Assembly: GCA_937941555.1 (NCBI GenBank)
Contig: CALDHJ010000358.1
Coordinates: 1-8,065, forward strand
Direction: 5' to 3'
Origin: an uncultured Granulosicoccaceae bacterium
GTDB taxonomy: Bacteria; Pseudomonadota; Gammaproteobacteria; CALCKW01
DNA: 8,065 bases
Below are positions 1 through 5,851 of this stretch, piece after piece; position 1 is the first letter of the stretch, and each line of letters starts with the position of its first letter. The position numbers and the translations under genes are program-made. The notes beneath the pieces are model-generated. The model did no database searches. It saw only the letters and a list, made by a program, of their open reading frames with translations, and was not told the DNA's origin.

Positions 1-40
1 GCAGACGGAAGTGGTCCTGGTGGACCGTGACGGTTCTCAA
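1..40 (-). CDS. dgcA: N-acetyl-D-glutamate racemase / dipeptide epimerase (DgcA-like), N-terminal fragment
   Basis: Only the first 13 codons lie in the window. Read on the minus strand from a TTG at 40-38, they give MRTVTVHQDHFRL. This resembles the opening beta-strand of the L-Ala-D/L-Glu epimerase family (enolase superfamily; compare the start of E. coli YcjG as I recall it). The TTG overlaps the TGA of the upstream DgcN-type gene (TTGA), which is typical of translational coupling in an operon. In marine Proteobacteria a gene of this family pairs with dgcN and racemises N-acetyl-D-glutamate to N-acetyl-L-glutamate. Catalytic lysines and metal ligands lie outside the window, so the call rests on 13 residues plus the neighbour. 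It could also be a plain dipeptide epimerase acting on murein peptides. Confidence 0.6.
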   Translation of the reverse strand, partial: MRTVTVHQDHFRL

Positions 41-1032
41 CGCAGAGACTCGATCAACGCCGCGCAGCCGTCTTTCATCGGATCAACCGCAGGCAGCGAC
101 AGCGCGTCGGCACAGGCTGCGAGACAATCCGCGGTCTGTGAACCATCGAGCCCCGAGGTGTTTACCGCGCACCCGATCACTTTGCAATCGGGGTTCACGC
201 GTCGGGCGAAGGCCAGACTGGTGTCATGCACGTCCTTGAGACTCGGCAGCTCGTAGTGTGGCAAACCGCGCATGTGTGTGCGGGTCGGTTCGTGGCAGAT
301 CACCAGGGCGTCTGGAGCGCTGCCATGGATCAGAGCCAGGGTCACACCGGAAAACGACGGGTGGAAAAGGCTGCCTTGTCCCTCGATCAGGTCCCAGTGC
401 GCCGCATCTGCATCGGGAGTGAGCGTTTCGATCGAGCCCGCCATGAAATCGGCGATGACGGCGTCAAGTGGAACGCCACTGCCCGTGATCAAGATGCCCG
501 TTTGCCCGGTTGCCCTGAAGTCGGCATTGAAACCGCTCGCGCGCATGTCGCGCTCGAGGGCGAGTGTCGCGTACATTTTGCCAACCGAACAGTCGGTGCC
601 GACGGTGAGCAGACGATTGCCGCTGCGGCGTTTGCCTTCGCCAATCGGGTAGGTCTCGGTCGGCACACGTACATCGATCAGCTGTTGGCCCATGCGCTCT
701 GCAGCGGCGACAAGCTCGGGGTCATCACGGAGGAGATTGTGCAGACCGCTTGCGATATCCAGCCCACTCTCTAGAGCCGACACCAGGATGCTTCGCCAGG
801 CATCGCTGATGACACCGCCTCGGTTGGCAACGCCTATGACCAGGGTTTCCGCGCCGGCTGCGCGTGCTTGGTCTATCGACATATCGGGCAATCCGACATC
901 TGCTGCGCAGCCGTCCATTCGGATCTGCCCCACACAACTGTCCGCCCGCCAATCGCGAATGCCACGAGCCACTTTGGCAGCCAGTTGATCGGGTGCGTCG
1001 CCCAGAAAGAGTACGTAGGGGGCCTTGATCAC
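37..1032 (-). CDS. dgcN: DUF1611 family P-loop protein, probable D-glutamate N-acetyltransferase (DgcN)
   Basis: 331 residues from a GTG start. The N-terminal part opens with a Rossmann-like strand and glycine turn (APYVLFLGDAPDQL, residues 4-17). The C-terminal part is a P-loop domain with the Walker A-like GTDCSVGKM at 145-153. It is followed by ATGQTG (174-179) and the family segment IEGQGSLFHPSFSGV (216-230). This is the DUF1611 architecture at its usual length. Characterised members (DgcN) acetylate D-glutamate with acetyl-CoA; the partner DgcA then racemises the product, giving a racemase-independent D-glutamate catabolic route. The coupled dgcA-like start at position 40 supports this role. 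The frame is open upstream to an in-frame ATG-like start at 1170, but those 46 residues look non-homologous. The GTG at 1032 has GAGGA seven bases upstream and matches the family N-terminus. Family call is firm; substrate is inferred. Confidence 0.85.
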   Translation of the reverse strand: MIKAPYVLFLGDAPDQLAAKVARGIRDWRADSCVGQIRMDGCAADVGLPDMSIDQARAAGAETLVIGVANRGGVISDAWRSILVSALESGLDIASGLHNLLRDDPELVAAAERMGQQLIDVRVPTETYPIGEGKRRSGNRLLTVGTDCSVGKMYATLALERDMRASGFNADFRATGQTGILITGSGVPLDAVIADFMAGSIETLTPDADAAHWDLIEGQGSLFHPSFSGVTLALIHGSAPDALVICHEPTRTHMRGLPHYELPSLKDVHDTSLAFARRVNPDCKVIGCAVNTSGLDGSQTADCLAACADALSLPAVDPMKDGCAALIESLR

Positions 1033-1211
1033 AGTTGGGTCCTCGGAAGCGTCAAAGCACAGTGTAATGCAGGTAGTGATCGAAGCCCCAGGGTCGTGCT
1101 GCACGGCGTGCTTTTGGTCTGATCCTCGCGCATTTATGCGATGCAGTTCCGGTTTGACGATATCGGACACACTAACATCCTAACGTCATTTTCAGCGGGT
1201 CTGCCAAGGAC
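1033..1211. other. divergent intergenic region between dgcN and the envelope-protein gene
   Basis: 179 bases once the dgcN start is placed at 1032. On the plus strand TTGACG at 1154-1159 is a good -35 hexamer, but the best spaced -10 (around 1177-1183) is poor. On the minus strand TACACT near 1055-1060 could be a -10, without a good -35. AAGGA at 1206-1210 precedes the plus-strand ATG at 1212 by one base only, which is closer than a usual Shine-Dalgarno. No clear operator repeat is visible. Confidence 0.35.
1040..1044 (-). promoter_or_regulatory. ribosome binding site deciding the dgcN start
   Basis: On the minus strand GAGGA is followed by seven bases and then GTG (1032-1030). This favours the short 331-residue product over the 377-residue open frame that starts at 1170. 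Confidence 0.65.
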
Positions 1212-2765
1212 ATGTGGCGTTTCCTATTTGCATTGGCTGCGATCACCTTTTTCAAGGCCGCTGCCGCTGATTCGAAGATAGAGCTGCTCAAGCACCCCTG
1301 GCCCTATCAGGCATCAGTTACGGTGAGTTCCGATCGCCACCGCACGTCGCCTGCAGTTGCGGATGCGGTGCACTCGCTGGTGATGTCTGAGGAGACTATT
1401 GGCCCCGATTCGGCTGTCCGTCGACTGGTTCTCGGCACGGGAGTTGGTACATCTCTCGATCGAGGTTTCGGTTTGCCGCTTGCTGACAGCTTCTGGTTGG
1501 TCGGCGGAGACTATTCGGTATTCAGGCGTGGGGTAACGAGTGGGGCGGATATTCAGTTGAATACTGCTTTCTCGGAGCATGTGGACTCGCTTTTCAAGCA
1601 GGGCAGACTGGACACACTTCATACCTTCGGTGCTGGTGAGATATCGCGTACTCATGCCAAACAAGCGTTGGCGTGGTTGAACGAAGAGCCTCACCGCAAG
1701 CCCAGTGTGTGGGTGAGCCACTCGTTCTCCGAGACTCCGTCCGGCAGCGAACCGGGTGTGATGTTCTTGAACCTGGCCAGCAAGAACCTCGTGAAAGGGG
1801 GATTGCGCTGGATCGGTGATCTGTCGCTCACCTCGGCCCTTGCCGAGCGAGTGCCTCGCATATCCAGCTTGCAATCAACACTCTTGCGGGTGCCCAAACC
1901 CTATCCGTATCCGGCAGATGCGCAATGGACAGTAGCGGCCTTTCACGCCGTTTTGGCCAGCATTGCCTTGTTTGCGTTGGGCTTGTTCAAAGGAGGGTGG
2001 GGTCGTCGGTTGCGGTACGCCTCACAGTGGGCTGTGCTCAGCGTGCTTGGTATCGCAGTATTTCTGCCTGTTCAGCTCAATTACTCCACCGGCGACAACC
2101 CCGACAGCCCGAATTACAACATCGATCTGGTCAACAAATTCGGCATGGACTTCCATTGGTTCATCATGCCCCGGCCAGGTTACCAACCGTTGATCGTCAA
2201 CTCTCTGGCTTTGCAGGCGCGAGATCTGGCCGGTCGACGAACGGTGTTCAACAAGGTCAGACTGGACAACGGCGATGATGTTATCGCCTTCTCGCGCAAC
2301 ACGATGGGCTTCAACGGAATGCGCAGTCTGGAGCTGTTGACGGAAGAACGTCTGGCATCTCTGCAGGCGTCACAAGGCATTTCGGTGCTCTACACCCATT
2401 GGTTCGAGCAGCTGCCCGGTGGTGCTTTTACTGAAGCCGCTCTCGACGGAATGGGCCGGTTACGCGACGCGTGGAAATCTGGCCAGATCTGGGTAGCACC
2501 CTCAGGCAAGATGCTCGACTTTCACTTCGTGCGTGCATTTCTCAATTTCGAAACGGAGGAGTCGGAAGGCGTTGTTCGCGTCGACATTCATGGCATCGAA
2601 TCCCCGGTCGACGGAAAGATACCGGTATCGCGAATCCGATTGAGTGGATTGAGCTTTGCCGTGCCCGATGCATCAATTGAAATGCAGGTCTGGCACAATG
2701 GTTATCAACTTCAGTTGGAGAGTTACGCACGTCCCGATGGCAGTGCGGTCTGGCAGATTCCGTGA
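1212..2765 (+). CDS. membrane-anchored envelope protein of unknown function, polysaccharide-deacetylase-like motifs
   Basis: 517 residues. Residues 1-19 look like a signal peptide (WRFLFALAAITFFKAAAA), probably cut before DSK. Two hydrophobic helices lie at about 239-259 and 271-289, joined by a short basic loop (KGGWGRRLRY), so both flanking parts should be periplasmic. The soluble parts carry motifs I associate with an uncharacterised deacetylase-like family found near surface-polysaccharide genes: VTVSSD (36-41), ADSFW (91-95), DTLHTFG (134-140), VWVSHSF (166-172), GDNPDSPNY (294-302), VLYTHWFE (392-399) and IWVAPSGKMLDF (426-437). The asparate of SSD and the histidines of LHTFG and SHSF are candidate metal ligands. 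Activity is not established and no polysaccharide genes lie in the window. ATG at 1212 is the only standard start after the upstream in-frame TAA, but its ribosome site (AAGGA, one base away) is poorly placed. The gene converges on rsgA nine bases downstream. That it is a real gene is firm; its function is open. Confidence 0.85.
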   Translation: MWRFLFALAAITFFKAAAADSKIELLKHPWPYQASVTVSSDRHRTSPAVADAVHSLVMSEETIGPDSAVRRLVLGTGVGTSLDRGFGLPLADSFWLVGGDYSVFRRGVTSGADIQLNTAFSEHVDSLFKQGRLDTLHTFGAGEISRTHAKQALAWLNEEPHRKPSVWVSHSFSETPSGSEPGVMFLNLASKNLVKGGLRWIGDLSLTSALAERVPRISSLQSTLLRVPKPYPYPADAQWTVAAFHAVLASIALFALGLFKGGWGRRLRYASQWAVLSVLGIAVFLPVQLNYSTGDNPDSPNYNIDLVNKFGMDFHWFIMPRPGYQPLIVNSLALQARDLAGRRTVFNKVRLDNGDDVIAFSRNTMGFNGMRSLELLTEERLASLQASQGISVLYTHWFEQLPGGAFTEAALDGMGRLRDAWKSGQIWVAPSGKMLDFHFVRAFLNFETEESEGVVRVDIHGIESPVDGKIPVSRIRLSGLSFAVPDASIEMQVWHNGYQLQLESYARPDGSAVWQIP

Positions 2766-2768
2766 AGT

Positions 2769-2778
2769 TTGACGTCAA
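2769..2778. repeat. 10-bp palindrome in the convergent gene junction
   Basis: TTGACGTCAA is a perfect palindrome spanning the nine-base gap and the rsgA stop codon. No terminator hairpin with a T run is visible on either strand at this junction. Confidence 0.5.
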
Positions 2779-3680
2779 TGCTGACTGTTGACGCGCTCTG
2801 AGTCCGTCATCATGGCAACAAAGTTGCGGTGGCGTGTCGCATCGAGCGCACCGGTTTCCACGGCTGTCTTCACGGCGCAATTCGGTTCGTGTCGATGGGT
2901 GCAATTGCTGAACCGGCAGTCGGCGGCGGCATCAGCGATGTCGCGAAAACCGGCAGCGATCTGATGCGGATTGAGGTGGTCAACGCGAAATTCGCGTACC
3001 CCGGGCGAATCGATGACAGCCCCGCCACCGGGTGTCTCATACCAGTAAGCCGCAATCGTGGTGTGGCTGCCGAGCCCGGCACGTGACAACGCGCCGACGG
3101 CGATGTCCTGCTCGGGAACGGCGTGCTGAATGAGTGAAGACTTCCCGACACCTGACTGGCCGACGAACACACAGGCACATTCACTAACTGTGCGGTGCAG
3201 GGGCGCCAGAGAAGCCGCGTCGTGGGCTGAACACAAAATCCACTCGTATCCACAGTTTCTGTAGCACGCGAATGACATCTCGAGGTCATCTCGTTCGGCA
3301 GCTGACAAGAGATCCGCTTTGTTGATCAAAACGACGGCGTTGACGCCGGCATCTTCTGCAGCAACCAGGTACTGATCGATCATCAACCGATCAATGCCGG
3401 GTGCGGGTGCGCTGACGATAATCATGCAGTCGAAGTTGCTCGCGAGTATCCGGCTGCGACCGCGGCGATCCAGTCTTTCGAGGGCGCTGCTGCGCGGTTC
3501 GACCTGCTCGATACAGACGTTGTCAGGGTCGACGAGGCTGCAGTTGACACGGTCGCCAACGATGGCGTTTTGCGCTTTTGATCGTGCCGTGGCGGCCAGC
3601 AGTTCCCCGCTGTCGGTGCGCACCATGCGGTGTGCGCGATGGTGCGCGATGACGCGGCCACGAAGTAAGGGGGAAGTCAC
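2775..3680 (-). CDS. rsgA: ribosome small subunit-dependent GTPase A (RsgA/YjeQ)
   Basis: 301 residues. RsgA is a circularly permuted GTPase that binds the 30S subunit and helps late maturation and release of RbfA. The domains appear in the family order: an N-terminal OB-fold (about 1-75), then G4 NKAD (120-123), G5 SAH (151-153), G1 GQSGVGKS (174-181), G2 threonines in SHTTI (207-208), G3 DSPG (224-227), and a C-terminal zinc site. The zinc ligands fit C-x4-C-x-H-x5-C (C255, C260, H262, C268). The start is GTG at 3680; upstream in frame there is a TAG and no better start. No Shine-Dalgarno is visible, the bases before GTG being pyrimidine-rich. It lacks the N-terminal extension of about 35 residues seen in E. 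coli RsgA. It diverges from orn, the arrangement also found in E. coli, which supports the call. Confidence 0.96.
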   Translation of the reverse strand: MTSPLLRGRVIAHHRAHRMVRTDSGELLAATARSKAQNAIVGDRVNCSLVDPDNVCIEQVEPRSSALERLDRRGRSRILASNFDCMIIVSAPAPGIDRLMIDQYLVAAEDAGVNAVVLINKADLLSAAERDDLEMSFACYRNCGYEWILCSAHDAASLAPLHRTVSECACVFVGQSGVGKSSLIQHAVPEQDIAVGALSRAGLGSHTTIAAYWYETPGGGAVIDSPGVREFRVDHLNPHQIAAGFRDIADAAADCRFSNCTHRHEPNCAVKTAVETGALDATRHRNFVAMMTDSERVNSQH

Positions 3681-3724
3681 AAGGGGGTTGTTGATCCGAT
3701 CGACGCAAACACGTAACGGGCTGC

Positions 3725-3754
3725 ACTATACTAGGGCACCAAGCGGCGCTCCAA
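3725..3754 (-). promoter_or_regulatory. candidate rsgA promoter
   Basis: On the minus strand TTGGAG (3754-3749) and TATAGT (3730-3725) are 18 bases apart. Transcription would begin near 3718, giving a leader of about 38 bases before the GTG at 3680. The match was made by eye. Confidence 0.35.
3727..3732 (+). promoter_or_regulatory. candidate -10 element for orn
   Basis: TATACT is a near-consensus -10, about 38 bases before the orn ATG. No good -35 lies 16-18 bases upstream. The element overlaps the candidate rsgA -10 on the other strand by four bases. Confidence 0.3.
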
Positions 3755-3770
3755 CTCCGCAGGCCCGGCC

Positions 3771-4319
3771 ATGCCCGAACCCGATTCCGCCAACCTGATT
3801 TGGATAGACCTCGAAATGACGGGTCTGGACCCGTCGACGGACCAGATTATCGAGGTCGCCACGATCATCACTGACAGTGCGCTCACGCCACTTGCCGAGG
3901 GACCAGTATTGGCAATCCATCAGCCGGGAGAGGTGCTGCAGGCGATGGATGATTGGAACCAGCACCACCACGGGGTGTCTGGCCTGATCGATCGCGTAGC
4001 CGCCAGCCGACTGAGTGTTGGCGACGCAGAGCGGCAAACGCTCGACTTTCTCGCCAAATGGGTCCCTGCCGGGGCATCGCCGATGTGCGGAAACAGCATT
4101 TGTCAGGACCGGCGGTTCCTCGCCAGGCTCATGCCTGATCTCGAGGCGTGGTTTCACTACCGCAATCTCGATGTCTCCACGCTGAAGGAGTTGGTCAAGC
4201 GCTGGTCGCCAACCACACTGCAACAGTTTCAGAAGCGCGGCACCCACCAGGCGCTTGAAGACATCCGTGAATCCATCGCCGAGTTGCAGTTCTATCGCAA
4301 AACCGTGCTGACGATCTGA
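3771..4319 (+). CDS. orn: oligoribonuclease
   Basis: 182 residues, the usual length. Orn is a cytoplasmic DEDDh 3'-5' exoribonuclease that degrades two- to five-base RNA fragments, including pGpG from cyclic-di-GMP turnover. All five catalytic residues are visible: D13 and E15 in [11 protein letters not shown]113 in CQDRRF, H159 in GTHQA and D164 in LEDIRES. The spacing matches E. coli Orn (D12, E14, D112, H158, D163). One small oddity is cysteine at 111, two residues before the catalytic aspartate, where E. coli has glycine (NSICQD rather than NSIGQD). The ATG at 3771 gives the normal N-terminus; the ribosome site is weak (CAGG at about 3760-3763). It is divergent from rsgA. A hairpin with a following T run lies about 55 bases after the stop and may end its transcript. 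Confidence 0.97.
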   Translation: MPEPDSANLIWIDLEMTGLDPSTDQIIEVATIITDSALTPLAEGPVLAIHQPGEVLQAMDDWNQHHHGVSGLIDRVAASRLSVGDAERQTLDFLAKWVPAGASPMCGNSICQDRRFLARLMPDLEAWFHYRNLDVSTLKELVKRWSPTTLQQFQKRGTHQALEDIRESIAELQFYRKTVLTI

Positions 4320-4353
4320 CCCGGTGCGGTGCGGCTGACTGCCCAATCCCACG

Positions 4354-4359
4354 TATACT
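4354..4359 (+). promoter_or_regulatory. candidate housekeeping -10 upstream of rpoE
   Basis: TATACT is a near-consensus -10 in the gap between orn and rpoE, but no convincing -35 sits 16-18 bases before it. If real, it would give a second, sigma70-type transcript for the rpoE operon with a leader near 87 bases that includes the hairpin at 4373-4404. Confidence 0.25.
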
Positions 4360-4372
4360 GCGAGCTGCGAGA

Positions 4373-4415
4373 TCCCGGGCCGTGTTCCGACATTGGCCGC
4401 GGGACAGAACTTTTT
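4373..4415 (+). terminator. GC-rich hairpin followed by a T run, possible orn terminator
   Basis: TCCCGGGCC (4373-4381) pairs with GGCCGCGGGA (4395-4404): nine base pairs with one bulged base, and a 13-base loop. A run of five T (4411-4415) follows after six bases (CAGAAC). The distance to the T run is longer than in a standard intrinsic terminator, so efficiency is doubtful. The T run is also part of the adjoining candidate sigma-E promoter. Confidence 0.35.
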
Positions 4416-4434
4416 GCCCCCTTGCCGGGTCTGA
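4407..4434 (+). promoter_or_regulatory. candidate RpoE/AlgU-dependent autoregulatory promoter
   Basis: GAACTT (4407-4412) and TCTGA (4430-4434) are separated by 17 bases. The known AlgU/sigma-E consensus is GAACTT, 16-17 bases, TCTGA. The element lies immediately before the gene for that sigma factor, as expected for the usual autoregulation. Transcription would begin near 4441. Confidence 0.7.
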
Positions 4435-4452
4435 ACTGGGCAGTAACTGTTT

Positions 4453-5043
4453 GTGAGTGACAAAACATCCGATAAAGAACTGGTGCTCCGGGTGCAGGCG
4501 GGGGATAAATCCGCTTTCGACCTGCTTGTGCTCAAGTATCAGAACAAAGTGGCGAGTCTGGTGGGCCGCTACCTCAGGGAACCGGCGGACGTCGCCGATG
4601 TCTGCCAAGAGGCGTTCATCAAGGCCTACAGGGGTTTGGGGAACTTTAGGGGCGATAGTCAGTTCTATACGTGGCTGTACCGAATTGCGGTCAATGCCGC
4701 AGTGAACCACATCGCGACGCGCGGCCGGCGGCCTCAGGGCACTTCGCTCGACGCGGATGACAGCGGGCTTTCGCAGACTGTGGAGCGGCTGCACGAACTG
4801 GCGAGTCCGGATCGGCAAGCGGCGACAGACGAGTTGGCCCAAACCATTCGGGATGCTGTCGCAGGACTCCCGGAGGATTTGCGGACGGCCATCACCCTGC
4901 GTGAATACGAAGGGCTGGCTTACGAAGAAATCGCTACGGTGATGGATTGCCCTATCGGCACGGTTCGCTCTCGGATATTTCGGGCTCGGGAAGCGATCGA
5001 AGCGAAAATCGAACCGGTGTTGCACGGCAACACGGAGATGTAG
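4453..5043 (+). CDS. rpoE: RNA polymerase sigma factor RpoE/AlgU (ECF, envelope stress)
   Basis: 196 residues, normal for RpoE/AlgU. The sigma-2 region spans about 10-90 (GDKSAFDLLVLKYQNKV, then ADVCQEAFIKAYRGL and FYTWLYRIAVNAA, which are core-binding and -10 recognition segments). The sigma-4 region spans about 130-185, with a helix-turn-helix in YEEIATVMDCPIGTVRSRI for the -35. In this family the protein is held at the membrane by RseA/MucA and freed by regulated proteolysis under envelope stress, then drives chaperone and protease genes. The GTG at 4453 gives the family N-terminus; there is no Shine-Dalgarno. The anti-sigma gene begins two bases after the stop. The candidate autoregulatory promoter would leave a leader of only about 12 bases. 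The rpoE/algU identity is strong because rseA and mucD follow. Confidence 0.96.
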   Translation: MSDKTSDKELVLRVQAGDKSAFDLLVLKYQNKVASLVGRYLREPADVADVCQEAFIKAYRGLGNFRGDSQFYTWLYRIAVNAAVNHIATRGRRPQGTSLDADDSGLSQTVERLHELASPDRQAATDELAQTIRDAVAGLPEDLRTAITLREYEGLAYEEIATVMDCPIGTVRSRIFRAREAIEAKIEPVLHGNTEM

Positions 5044-5045
5044 AA

Positions 5046-5579
5046 ATGAATGAGCAAGACAAACTGGAACTCTCCGCCTTTTTTGACGATGAGGCCGCCG
5101 ATACCCAAAGACTGGGTGCCGTCCTGAAGACGGCTGAAGGTCGAGATGCATGGGCGCGTCAGTGTCTCGTGCGTGATGCCTTGCGTGGCGATTCCTTGGC
5201 AGCATCGCAGGGTGGCGTTGCCGATCGGGTGCGCGCTGCGCTTGAAGACGAGCCAGTGATATTCAACCCGGCGGCGCGCTCAGAGCGGCGCCCGACTGGC
5301 GCCAACGTGTCGAGGAAACGGCAGTTTGCCGGCCTCGCGCTCGCGGCGACTGTTGCGGGTGTGGCGTTTCTCGGCTTGACGCAAGTCGACCCGACAGCAC
5401 CGAATCGTGTGGCTGAGAATCAGGCGCCGGCTTCGACGACAGAATTTCCCCCAATCAACGGCGTGGCGGGTGCGGTCGTCGCTGATGACGTCCGTCCGGT
5501 GACGCGGCTGGTGACCGACGAGCAGGATGCAGTCGAAGCGGCGGTCAACACTGACTCGACTTTGCGCAAAGAGCCCTGA
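5046..5579 (+). CDS. rseA: anti-sigma-E factor RseA/MucA
   Basis: 177 residues. The cytoplasmic N-terminal domain (about 1-70; LELSAFFDDEAAD near the start, W36 and LVRDALRGD at 41-49) matches the RseA/MucA sigma-binding domain. A single membrane helix lies at about 94-114. The remaining 63 residues should be periplasmic, rich in Ala, Val and Asp. The family binds and inactivates RpoE and is degraded stepwise by DegS/AlgW and RseP under stress. It is shorter than E. coli RseA (216) and P. aeruginosa MucA (194), and I see no clear RseA C-terminal domain. The ATG at 5046 is two bases after the rpoE stop, with GGAG at 5034-5037 eight bases before it, so the pair is co-transcribed. No rseB/mucB gene follows. 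The frame is open upstream to 4947, but that part overlaps rpoE and is not homologous. Confidence 0.92.
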   Translation: MNEQDKLELSAFFDDEAADTQRLGAVLKTAEGRDAWARQCLVRDALRGDSLAASQGGVADRVRAALEDEPVIFNPAARSERRPTGANVSRKRQFAGLALAATVAGVAFLGLTQVDPTAPNRVAENQAPASTTEFPPINGVAGAVVADDVRPVTRLVTDEQDAVEAAVNTDSTLRKEP

Positions 5580-5851
5580 TCAAAATCTCCCAGGCCCAGG
5601 TAGCATTTATGTGCCACAAATCGGGTGTGGGTAGCCTCAATACTGCGCGCAGTCGGTGACCATCGCCGACCTGAGCGGCGCAGCACTTGCAGCGTTTGTC
5701 AGCACCGATTGTGAGTGTGCACACGGACCACCCCTAAGTGCCTAGTGGGGATCGGTGCCGCGTTTCGAATCGGTGCCAGAGTGTTACTGGTCTCGCTGCC
5801 AGACGTTTTAGTGAAGTCTGACAGTAGGCTTACAACAGACAGGAATTCGTG
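5580..5851 (+). other. rseA-mucD intergenic region, repeat-rich, no gene seen
   Basis: 272 bases where many relatives carry rseB/mucB. No convincing reading frame is present on either strand. ATCGGTGCC occurs at 5751-5759 and 5769-5777, and the inverted GCACCGAT at 5702-5709. GTGTGCACAC (5715-5724) is a perfect ten-base palindrome. CCC-CTA (5731-5736) can pair with TAG-GGG (5743-5749) around one bulge. A weak sigma70-like promoter, TTACTG (5784-5789) with TTTAGT (5807-5812) 17 bases later, could serve mucD. TCTGA at 5817-5821 resembles a sigma-E -10 but has no GAACTT at the right distance. Confidence 0.5.
5841..5844 (+). promoter_or_regulatory. ribosome binding site deciding the mucD start
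   Basis: AGGA lies seven bases before the ATG at 5852 but only four before the in-frame GTG at 5849, so the ATG is the better start. Confidence 0.6.

Noticed and set aside
1314..1874. 186-codon minus-strand open frame within the envelope-protein gene
   Set aside because: The plus-strand gene has a signal peptide, membrane helices and family-like motifs; the antisense product has none.
3726..4535. 269-codon open frame on the minus strand over orn
   Set aside because: It is antisense to orn, whose catalytic residues are all intact, and its product shows no recognisable family features. High GC content makes long shadow frames common.
4195..5205. 336-codon open frame on the minus strand over the end of orn, rpoE and the start of rseA
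   Set aside because: It lies opposite three well-recognised genes and gives an Arg/His/Pro-rich product with no family motif, as expected of a shadow.
5420..5686. 88-codon minus-strand frame overlapping the end of rseA, as a possible small gene in the gap
   Set aside because: Most of it is antisense to rseA, and the Ser/Thr-rich product has no recognisable features or ribosome site.
5711..5726. CRP-like site TGTGA near 5710
   Set aside because: The second half reads ACACG rather than TCACA, so the symmetry needed for a CRP site is missing.
5817..5821. TCTGA as a sigma-E -10 for mucD
   Set aside because: No GAACTT-like element is present 16-17 bases upstream (about 5795-5801 reads GCTGCC), so a direct RpoE promoter here is not supported.
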